From Antedon mediterranea (lineage: Eukaryota; Echinodermata; Crinoidea; Comatulida; Antedonidae), in assembly GCF_964355755.1 (NCBI RefSeq), contig NC_092674.1:13337001-13401000 (forward strand): a stretch of 64,000 nucleotides of DNA, written 5' to 3'. Made by a program: the position numbers and the translations under genes. Shown here piece by piece: positions 58,201 through 64,000 of the stretch. Each line of letters begins with the position of its first letter. Within the stretch, counting starts at the first letter, position 1. The notes beneath the pieces are model-generated. The model searched no databases. It worked only from the letters and a program-made list of their open reading frames with translations, and had not been told where the DNA came from.

Positions 58201-61200
58201 TTCATGCACAGAATTTGGTAAATTTAAGCTCTGCTGACAATATTAAGGACCATATCAGCATTTTTCTACTACAGTAACTAAATATCTTGAATATGATTTT
58301 AGTCTGTTTCAAATGTAGAAGCTATGAGAGTCACTGCAATAAACAGTGTGTATTATTACCCAAACTAGATTATTAGATTATTGCATAAACAGGTTAAACA
58401 GAAACAAAATAGTTTAGTTACTGCAATAACTGCAATAAGATAATCAATTTCTGTAGAAAATTTATTATATTATTTCTCTGATATTTTTTTTTTATTGTGA
58501 ATTGCCTTTGAACATTTTTGAAAAAGGTAGTATACAAATGAGGTATTTAATTATTATTAATTACTATGAAAATGGTTTTGATCGTCTTGTGTATTATGTA
58601 CTGTATGCTCTGTGCTATATAACATATTTAGATTTGATAGAAATAATTTATGACTAAGCTCTGTCTACACTATCAAACTTTGTGTAACTAAAAAAAAATT
58701 GCCCATGGACATGATAACATCTTATCAATACAATATTTGGGCACATTACACTTTTTTGTCAAACTAGTCTGATAGTATAGACAGAGCTTATAGGTATTTA
58801 TTAACTTTGATAGGTCCATCAAAAGGAACATGCATTTGTGGTCAGTGTGAATGCAAGCCAGGCTATAGTGGTCCTGATTGCAGTTGTCCAACGAGCATTG
58901 AAAACTGCCTAGCATCTACTGGAAAAGAGTGCAATGACGCTGGACACTGTGAATGTGGTGTTTGCATGTGTAATGCAACACTGGTCTACGATGGCCCAAC
59001 TTGTGAGGATTGTGATGTAAGTTCATTTATATTAAAATCTTAATGCATCCTTAAATTCAAATGTATGATGTCATCATCATCAGGATTTATCAAATGTCCT
59101 ATTCATGAAATATTAATACATTGTTGAGACCCCATTTCATCATTTTAACATTGCTAGGCTCGCACTGGCCGATCGCCAAGTCGCCATGGGCGAAAACATT
59201 TCTAGATTGGCGAAAAATAAAACGGCTACTTTAGCCATTTTGGCGATGACATATGATAAAATAGATAATTAAATAATCATTTTGGCGAAAGCATAAAGTC
59301 CAACTAAAAGGTCCATTTGTCGATCTCCAAGCATTTATTTTGTTCGAATATCACGTTGTTTACTTCAAGCTCCATTTTTCGTCAACTTGTTTCGTTGTAC
59401 CAGGCGTCTCTTTGTTATTTCAAAAAGATGGAGATAGCAGAGGTAGACTGCACAGAGATACAGACGTTACACGACACATGGATGATGAAGTCTACCCAAA
59501 CTATCACGTGTTGTGCGCTGCACAAACGATCGACTACGTAGCCGACAGTCGGCTAATTACCGGGATTGTCTATTTTCGATAGGGGTGTACTTTTCAGATT
59601 AAAAAGAAATATTATAGTATCTTCGATGAATGACGTCTTAATCTTATCGAAAATTGTATGCGTTATGCATTTTAGAGTCTTCCAATGTAATGTAGTTTCA
59701 TATTTTAGCCTTAATAAACTTCCCCCGTGCGTCAGTGTAAACAAAACAACATGCGGGAAATGGTAGAGTCTAACGGGGATTTAGCTAAACACACACGTGC
59801 AGCGGGGCCGGCTTCTGTGTTGTTGTGTAAATAAATAATAATCGGATAAATTTCTCGCCCTGACAGAAACGCTTTGGCGCAGCCTTGAGGGATGGAAAGA
59901 CGTGTACTCTGTGCTTTGGCCTATATTATCTTACGTTTAACAAAGATACGAGTATTCGTTTGCTAGGAATTTTCCTCAATATTTTTAGCATACGATATAC
60001 CGTTGCGTTGTTGTACATAATTTTGTAGGCCTAGGCCGGCGGTTCTGCACTTTCGCACCTCTTGAGCATACCCAATTTAAAAACATTAACTCGCTGCGCG
60101 GCGGTGATTCTAGGACATTATTTTCGCCTGGTACGCCATGGAAGCCGTCACACGCAAACATGACCAGCCAAGCGTAAAAAACAAAAGTAACATAGCGTTC
60201 AGGGGATTTCAGAAAACTGTAAAATGTTTCTTATTAAATTGATAACTGTATAAATGCTGTATGATTAAAAACAATTTGAACAATTGTTTTGATCATGTAA
60301 AAAAAATAAAAAAAAATATTTTTTTTAATCATACAGTGATGTAGGCATGGTTCTTTATCTCAATGCCTTACAAAATGTTCAGGGAACAGTGTTTTGTTTG
60401 TTTGTTTTTATCTTTATACTGGGTGACCTCTTCAGTCAAAGACTGATCTCCCAGAGGGCCCAGTTGGTGATCAGTGGCTGTGATGTACTAATACACCGAC
60501 CGGGGTGACCCCCCTACTCGTCTCGAAAAATGTACTAGGTTCTTTAAAGTGCACACGAGCAAGTTGTGTACACTGGACCTACGGTTTATAGTCCTTATCC
60601 GAGAAGACTCGTTCTACCACCAGAACCATGGAGTGAGCCTCGAACCCTATGTTATGTTACGCCGATGTTATGGCTACGTGATTACGGTTCCACTGTCTTA
60701 ACCGCTCAGCCACTCACTCGTGTATAGACCTGTTGACATAGATAAATTGACTAAAATGTTTTTTAAATTTTGGCTATAAACCGATTCATTTGGCTAAATA
60801 AAAAAATTTAACTTTAGCCATTTTGGCTATAGATAAACTGATTTGACTAAAAAAAATATTTTGACTTTCGCCAAATGGCTAAACAAAATGAAGTGTTAGT
60901 GCTACCCCAGCATTGTACAGTACCATAATAATTTATACAGCACCATTCTTTTTCCAATGATTTTTCTGATGATGAATAAATGTACTTCTATTTTCTATGT
61001 AAAACTGTCTTAAGTTTAAGTCATGTGACACCCATCAGCAAATCGTTCTATAGACGGTCCGTCCCACCTATATTTTGTACTTACTATAGGACTATCATGT
61101 ACAGAACCTCAAATGACCATAATCATATTTACTGTTTGTAGACATGTCCAGCTAAATGTGATCGCAATCGTGACTGTGTGCAATGTCTAGCTTACGGTAC

Positions 61201-63726
61201 AGGTATATCTGAGGAAAAATGCCAAGAGTGTCCTCAAAGAATTATACTTGTTGAGGAAGAAGAATTAATAGGTTTAGAATTGTAGAAACATTTTAATTAC
61301 AAAGTAATAAACTAATTTATTTTATTATATTTGTCTTCAAGATTCTGATAAACCTTAATTGTTTCATTTCTTTTATTTTAACCATCCGATAAAAAAACTT
61401 TATAAAGGATAAAACACCGATTAAATTACATTAGTACAATTCAATGTATTGAGTTGCCATGTTGTAATTGGTGGTGCACAGTGTTGATAAACTATAAAGT
61501 ATAGTAGGACAAGCATATGACAATTTAGGAAATGTTTCTGCTTCGTTCAGGGAAGAGGGCCTTATGCATATGTTGATTTCGCGACACATGTGTTGCGTAC
61601 TAAACTTACTGTCGAAGCAAAATCAAAATGAACAAGTATTTTAACAAAACTTTTCTCTCAAAACTACGCTGTTATGCAAATGAACGAAAATGAATGCTCT
61701 TTATTAGCTATCTGTTCATGATGTTATAAGAACTGTATAATCTATACTGAGTTTTTGCAGGTACTGTATAATTTATGCCATTGTAAAATATTATTATAAG
61801 GTCTTTCTTAAGCACTTAAAGGAAATCTTCGGTGATCTAATTGTTTTATATACTAGCTGTTTATTATCTTGAATTATAAAAAATTTCTAAAAAATAAAGA
61901 TTATTTAGAAAGGAAGAAGAAAGTTTAATTGGTAAGAAGTCGAAAAGTTGAAAAGTAATAAACTAATTTATCATATTTATTTTTTATTTAATTTCATTTA
62001 TATATTCATCCGTTAAAATTAAGATTGATTAAAAAATGGTCCTCATCATCTGTTTTCTATGGGGTTGTGTATTGCTGATCTAGCGAATTATAGGGCTAGG
62101 CCTGTTTGTGTTAATCAAAAGCTTTCAGCACTTGCATATTGATGTTTTCAGTTCATAAATTCTTTTCAGGGAAATTTGTTGTTCGAATAGTTTTTACTTT
62201 TTGCGAACTGAAAAAAAATTCAGGAATTGATGGAAGTAATTCTCGGGTGGGACATAAACCCATGACTTTTGGCAGTAATGACTGAAACATTGTTTGCCAA
62301 AACATTTTATTTACTTTCAAAATATAAATCGCCTTAAAAAAAGTACGGCTCTAAACACTGTTGAAATATATCCCCTATGAAGAAAACTATGCATTGCTTT
62401 CTATAAAAACCTTGTATCTCCACATAGTTTTACAGGTGGATGCTTTATATTTTGTGCTAGGTGTGTAATGAATTGGAGAATGCCAGAGATTCCAGTAAAA
62501 TATAAAACTTAATAATAAATATATAATACATTTCTGGTTTTATATAAGTATTTTGATAAAATGCCACACAGATTCCAGTAATAATAATAATAATAACATT
62601 CTGATTTTTATTATTTGGAATTATTTCACAATTTTTAAGACATATAATACAAGGGTTAGCCATGATTTTGTAATAATAATAAATTTCTAGGAATCACTCT
62701 GATGTTGGTATGGAAACCAAGGAATTCACTCTGATATTGGTATAAAAACAAGGAATTCACTTTGATATTGGTACGAAAACCGCATATTGTACAGTACAAA
62801 TCAAAACTTTGTATGAGCATAAATATATGTGTTCCGACAAAAAACACAACATTTTCTGCTTTCTGATTGGCTGTTGTTCAGACAACATATTGGGTTAAAA
62901 AATATGGTATATATTAAAAATATTTTATTGATGTTAATAAAATAATCTGATGGCAATTGGATTCAATTTAGAAATGATAATACTAATATTGCTGGTACAA
63001 TCAATGAAACATATGTAGATTACATTAACATCATAAAAAATAACTATTTGAAGCAAAATGTCTTTAAAAACGTATGGTGTACGTTATTGTCAACGCAATG
63101 GATTATCCAAACTGTCAATTATGATTGGTCAACTCACTAGCGTTTGTAGCGATTTCTGTTTTTTAAATCATTTTTTTCTGATTTTAATTATTTTTAAAAT
63201 ATTTTATTTATTTATAAATGTTATTTTTAAGTGTTGTATTTTTATGTTACTTGTCTTGTCAAATTATATTGTACTAAGGGTCCGTATTATGATCAGCTTT
63301 GTCTGGATGTACTATCCTTGTTAAATATTGTTGAAATAAAATAAATATGGGAACCACACCTTTTGGTTAAAAAAACATTTTTTGAATATTGCCACTTAAC
63401 TTTATTTTATATGAAACATAACCATGACTTTATGTTTGTTTAATGAAACGCATCATCATTGTACTCTACAATTGTCTTAACCTTTTATTGAAATATCTGA
63501 TATATTTATAGATAGAAAGTAGTTCACTACAGTTAAAATTATAAAAGTATATAAATATAAAATAATAGTATGGATGTTATGAATTTATTTATGCCAAATT
63601 GGTGGGGTTTTTTCACAGTAAATGGAACTGATCCTTGTACATACAAAGATGAACTTGGTTGTCTCTTCTCTTTTAACTTTGTTATGAATGGAACAATGGA
63701 GGTGATTCTGGTACAGAAAATAACAT
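49183..63726 (+). CDS. Integrin beta subunit gene (13 exons, both ends missing, one exon frameshifted)
   Basis: Integrin beta subunits pair with alpha subunits at the plasma membrane and bind matrix or cell ligands. The exons encode, in order: the second half of the beta-I domain (49183-55971), the hybrid-domain return strand, four cysteine-rich I-EGF modules (56900-59016) and the start of the beta-tail domain (61142-63726). Diagnostic strings are DRPEGGLDALMQA, IGWRN, MSDAGFHFALDGK, LPNDGECHL, SVGTLASDS and repeated CxCGxCxC. All exon phases agree except at 54482-54594, where a 5-nt insertion breaks the frame. In the DxPEGG metal site the usual Asn two residues before Asp is Ser. The signal peptide, PSI domain, DxSxS site, transmembrane and cytoplasmic parts are not in view. 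It is a real gene with a sequencing error or a disabled allele, or a decaying paralogue. Confidence 0.9.
49707..49793 (+). CDS. Integrin beta exon b (metal-site loop)
   Basis: 29 codons, phase 0 to 0. It contains LDRPEGGLDALMQATVC. Asp and Glu of the synergistic metal site are kept; the position normally Asn (N-x-D-x-P-E) is Ser. Confidence 0.93.
50292..50375 (+). CDS. Integrin beta exon c
   Basis: 28 codons, phase 0 to 0, TTTTTCAG acceptor. It encodes EHIGWRNYSRP and MSDAGFHFALDGK, including the conserved Asp of the DAGFHFA strand that reaches the MIDAS region. Confidence 0.93.
50393..50695. repeat. Intronic minisatellite, 20-bp unit, about 15 copies
   Basis: Tandem units of CTCATTTGAGGGGTAGCTGG with variants (GTATCATTTGAGGGGTAACT). 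They start 18 bp downstream of the exon c donor. Confidence 0.92.
51016..51093 (+). CDS. Integrin beta exon d
   Basis: 26 codons, phase 0 to 0, CTTTTAG acceptor and AAT|GTAACT donor. It encodes VGGLTLPNDGECHL and GYYTHSVKN, matching the LPNDGxCHL hallmark. Confidence 0.9.
51236..51401. mobile_element. 166-bp TA-flanked MITE, CAGTCAACTCT ends
   Basis: Left CAGTCAACTCTACCAA and right inverse TTGGGAGAGTTGACTG are flanked by TA on both sides (51234-51235, 51402-51403). Internal AACTGGAAACTTTCCC-type sequence resembles pogo/Tigger-derived MITEs. No coding sequence. Confidence 0.75.
51404..54080 (+). pseudogene. Frameshifted L2-like LINE in the integrin intron
   Basis: It abuts the MITE and breaks into several frames: endonuclease start (SFTETWL, GGGICIYV) to about 51800; a shifted frame with LDLCYTNVKNAY, LGDHF and PLVKREKPR; RT start with KKAPGPDKLKPNIL (to 52743); shifted RT with LRPVALTSVVGK, YYDFSSAFNT (motif A), GAPQGTVLAPFLF (motif B) and VRFADDTAMIG (motif C) to 53368; and a last frame with YKYLGVVFNNKLTW and LLRDESHPV-like sequence to 53915. 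The GDFN part of the endonuclease appears deleted. The 3' end is AATAAAGATTATACTTGATA. The layout is that of L2-type elements common in fish and marine invertebrates. At least three frameshifts make it inactive. Confidence 0.9.
54136..54405 (-). mobile_element. tRNA-derived SINE in the integrin intron
   Basis: On the minus strand a tRNA-like head starts near 54400: box A-like GTGGCTTGGTGG and box B-like GGTTTAAGTCC, about 45 bp apart. A body continues to about 54136. The plus-strand frame across it (53966-54298) is not a gene. The far limit is approximate. Confidence 0.6.
54482..54594 (+). CDS. Integrin beta exon e, frame broken by a 5-nt insertion
   Basis: TTTTCAG acceptor, TATCAG|GTATTG donor, 113 nt. 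The first half reads DFPSLGQLHEKLLGRNV and then meets TAA. The second half, in another frame, reads VIPIFAVAKSKQRDDPALYQ. Both halves align with the DYPSxxxLxxKL...IFAV stretch of beta subunits. Removing 5 nt from TGTACTGTAA near 54530-54537 gives 108 nt, the phase 0 length required by both neighbouring exons. No alternative splice sites fix it. Confidence 0.85.
54973..55065 (+). CDS. Integrin beta exon f
   Basis: 31 codons, phase 0 to 0. It encodes EVVNEFFPGGSVGTLASDS and NIIELVRSSYD, matching the VGxLxxDSxNIxxLI helix at the end of the beta-I domain. Confidence 0.92.
55440..55556 (+). mobile_element. Possible LINE 3'-end scrap
   Basis: It ends AAAAATAAATGAAATGAAAT, an AATAAA plus short-repeat tail resembling that of the LINE at 15180-15218. 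No coding sequence; the left limit is unknown. Confidence 0.35.
55787..55971 (+). CDS. Integrin beta exon g (end of beta-I, start of hybrid return)
   Basis: Phase 0 to 2. It encodes KITSEIQLVD, VTYSAYCDG, CSNIRLGNVIKFKLDV and CTANPIS, matching the hybrid-domain strands after the beta-I domain. Confidence 0.9.
56438..56755 (+). mobile_element. 5S rRNA-tRNA chimeric SINE
   Basis: 56441-56556 is a degenerate 5S rRNA sequence: TACGGCCATACTGCGTTGAA, then CCGGTTCTCGTCAGATCACC and a GGGTGCTGTA end. A tRNA-like stretch follows directly: box A-like TGGTGTAATGG near 56574 and box B-like GGGTTCGAGGT near 56610. Next comes a central block with TTAGGCAAGATGCTTTACTC that matches the SINE at 27802. The tail is A/T-rich. 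The 5S-plus-tRNA architecture is known from AmnSINE1 of the Deu-SINE group. It lies in the intron after exon g and is not a functional 5S gene. Confidence 0.8.
56900..57136 (+). CDS. Integrin beta exon h (hybrid end, I-EGF1)
   Basis: The acceptor is ATTTAG|TTTTTC; the TTTTTCAG five bases further would give a stop, so the upstream AG is chosen. It encodes SFSVKPLGFEENLEVVI, then CECECTKS, CGICECNEGRYGEVCEC. Phase 2 to 2. Confidence 0.93.
57439..57511 (+). CDS. Integrin beta exon i (I-EGF2 start)
   Basis: CAATAG acceptor, CAA|GTAGGT donor. It encodes TSNSSLVCSGQG and SCICGKCVCNKRQ, the CxCGxCxC signature of I-EGF modules. Phase 2 to 0. Confidence 0.9.
58087..58171 (+). CDS. Integrin beta exon j (I-EGF2 end)
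   Basis: TTTCAAG acceptor, GGTG|GTATGT donor. It encodes NPLEKITGKFCNCDNFSC and ADLICG, matching the GKFCECDNFxC hallmark. Phase 0 to 1. Confidence 0.92.
58657..58788. mobile_element. 132-bp TA-flanked MITE, AGCTCTGTCTACAC ends
   Basis: Left AGCTCTGTCTACACTATCAA and its inverse at right are flanked by TA at 58655-58656 and 58789-58790. A second family member lies at 63780-63910. The interior has the shared CATTACACTTTTTTGTCAAA. No coding sequence. Confidence 0.85.
58814..59016 (+). CDS. Integrin beta exon k (I-EGF3 and 4)
   Basis: TTGATAG acceptor. It encodes GPSKGTCICGQCECKPGY, CSCPTSIENCLAS, GHCECGVCMCN and PTCEDCD; cysteine spacing follows I-EGF3-4. Phase 1 to 0. Confidence 0.94.
59154..60910. 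mobile_element. 1.76 kb TIR element with CATTG duplication, hosting a SINE
   Basis: The ends are CTAGGCTCGCACT and the inverse AGTGCTACCCCAG (10 of 13 match), flanked by CATTG at 59149-59153 and 60911-60915. Subterminal sequence on both sides carries TTTAGCCATTTTGGC-like blocks. No transposase is recognised; frames near 59340-59780 lack motifs. A SINE has inserted at 60388-60722. The superfamily is unassigned. Confidence 0.65.
60388..60722 (-). mobile_element. tRNA-derived SINE (long-variable-arm type head)
   Basis: On the minus strand the head starts near 60720 with box A-like GTGGCTGAGCGGTTAAGACA and, about 65 bp later, box B-like AGGGTTCGAGGCT. The wide spacing suggests a Leu/Ser-type tRNA ancestor with a long variable arm. 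The body includes GGGAGATCAGTCTTTGACTG, and the tail is AAAACAAACAAAC. Confidence 0.75.
61142..61271 (+). CDS. Integrin beta exon l (start of beta-tail)
   Basis: TTTGTAG acceptor, ATAG|GTTTAG donor. It encodes TCPAKCDRNRDCVQCLAYGT, KCQECPQR and VEEEELI. The CxxxCVQC string is typical of beta subunits. The donor is chosen because it gives the phase 1 needed by the next exon; without splicing the frame stops shortly after. Confidence 0.9.
61272..63618. other. Intron between exons l and m
   Basis: 2.3 kb of AT-rich sequence. GGAATTCACTYTGATRTTGG recurs three times near 62691-62775 (unit of about 40 bp). The 88-codon plus frame at 63058 is hydrophobic but has no splice or family evidence. Confidence 0.5.
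63619..63726 (+). CDS. Integrin beta exon m (beta-tail)
   Basis: TTCACAG acceptor, ACAT|GTAAGT donor, phase 1 to 1. It encodes VNGTDPCTYKDELGCLFSFN and VMNGTMEVILVQKIT, matching the C.....DC.F.F.Y stretch. The gene continues beyond the window. Confidence 0.88.
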
Positions 63727-63779
63727 GTAAGTAATGTAAAAAGAAAACCCAAGCAAAATGAAACCCAATACATTGTCTA

Positions 63780-63910
63780 AAGCTCTGTCTACACTATCAA
63801 ACTTTATGTGACAAAAATATGTTATGTGACCATATATGGTGATGAAAACTACCGTAATGGGTACATTACACTTTTTTGTCAAACTATTTTGATAGTGTAG
63901 ACATAGAGCT
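63780..63910. mobile_element. 131-bp MITE, AAGCTCTGTCTACAC ends
   Basis: Left AAGCTCTGTCTACACTATC and an inverse right end with one extra base (TGTAGACATAGAGCT), in TA-rich flanks. It belongs to the same family as 58657-58788, with shared internal CATTACACTTTTTTGTCAAA. Confidence 0.8.
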
Positions 63911-64000
63911 ATATATTGAGATCTCTGTGCACTTCACGCACGCGCACACACACCTTCATATATACAGTATACATCCCCTCATTTGACAGGGACAATTTGA

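Overview
The window is AT-rich animal nuclear DNA. Its genes are split by introns into short exons, it is crowded with non-LTR retrotransposons (LINEs), SINEs, Helitron-like elements and small inverted-repeat transposons, and it has no operons or ribosome-binding sites. The palindrome TAGGCCTA recurs throughout (for example 42900-43160 and 48660-48710), and a degenerate 5S rRNA-derived SINE is present. Together with the integrin beta gene this suggests a marine invertebrate deuterostome, probably an echinoderm. That placement is inference.

Two host genes are visible. On the minus strand, an ankyrin-repeat gene starts at 27334 and runs leftward through exons at 24346-24444 and 6677-6775. Each internal exon encodes exactly one 33-residue ankyrin repeat with phase 0 at both ends. 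Its 17.6 kb second intron is packed with transposons. On the plus strand, thirteen consecutive exons (49183-63726) encode an integrin beta subunit from the middle of the beta-I domain to the start of the beta-tail domain. The amino-terminal exons were not found and the carboxyl end lies beyond the window. The exon at 54482-54594 carries a 5-nt insertion that breaks the frame.

Repeats, left to right. 1-3027: an apparently intact LINE ORF (minus) and a repetitive 5' region. 3028-6296 and 19278-24240: a diverged duplicated segment, the second copy split by a dead LINE fragment. 11758-15821, 17038-18327 and 29685-31022: three copies of a 1.3 kb non-autonomous Helitron-like element with A|TC...CTAG|T ends, plus a 3' fragment ending at 48262. 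The first copy is split by a 2.7 kb LINE with 5-bp target duplications. 29201-42135: three copies (R1-R3) of another segment, each with its own insertion: the Helitron in R1, an 809-bp TIR element in R2, and a 3.7 kb foldback transposon with 9-bp target duplications in R3. Because the duplicated segments keep the empty sites, several insertions can be read at base resolution. 43304-47166: a large open LINE frame. The integrin introns hold a frameshifted L2-like LINE, several MITEs, two tRNA-derived SINEs and a 5S-tRNA chimeric SINE.

I found no CRISPR array, no bacterial or viral operon and no gene cluster that looks like a new biochemical system. The most informative parts are the paired filled/empty insertion sites, the Helitron termini, the foldback element and the integrin frameshift.
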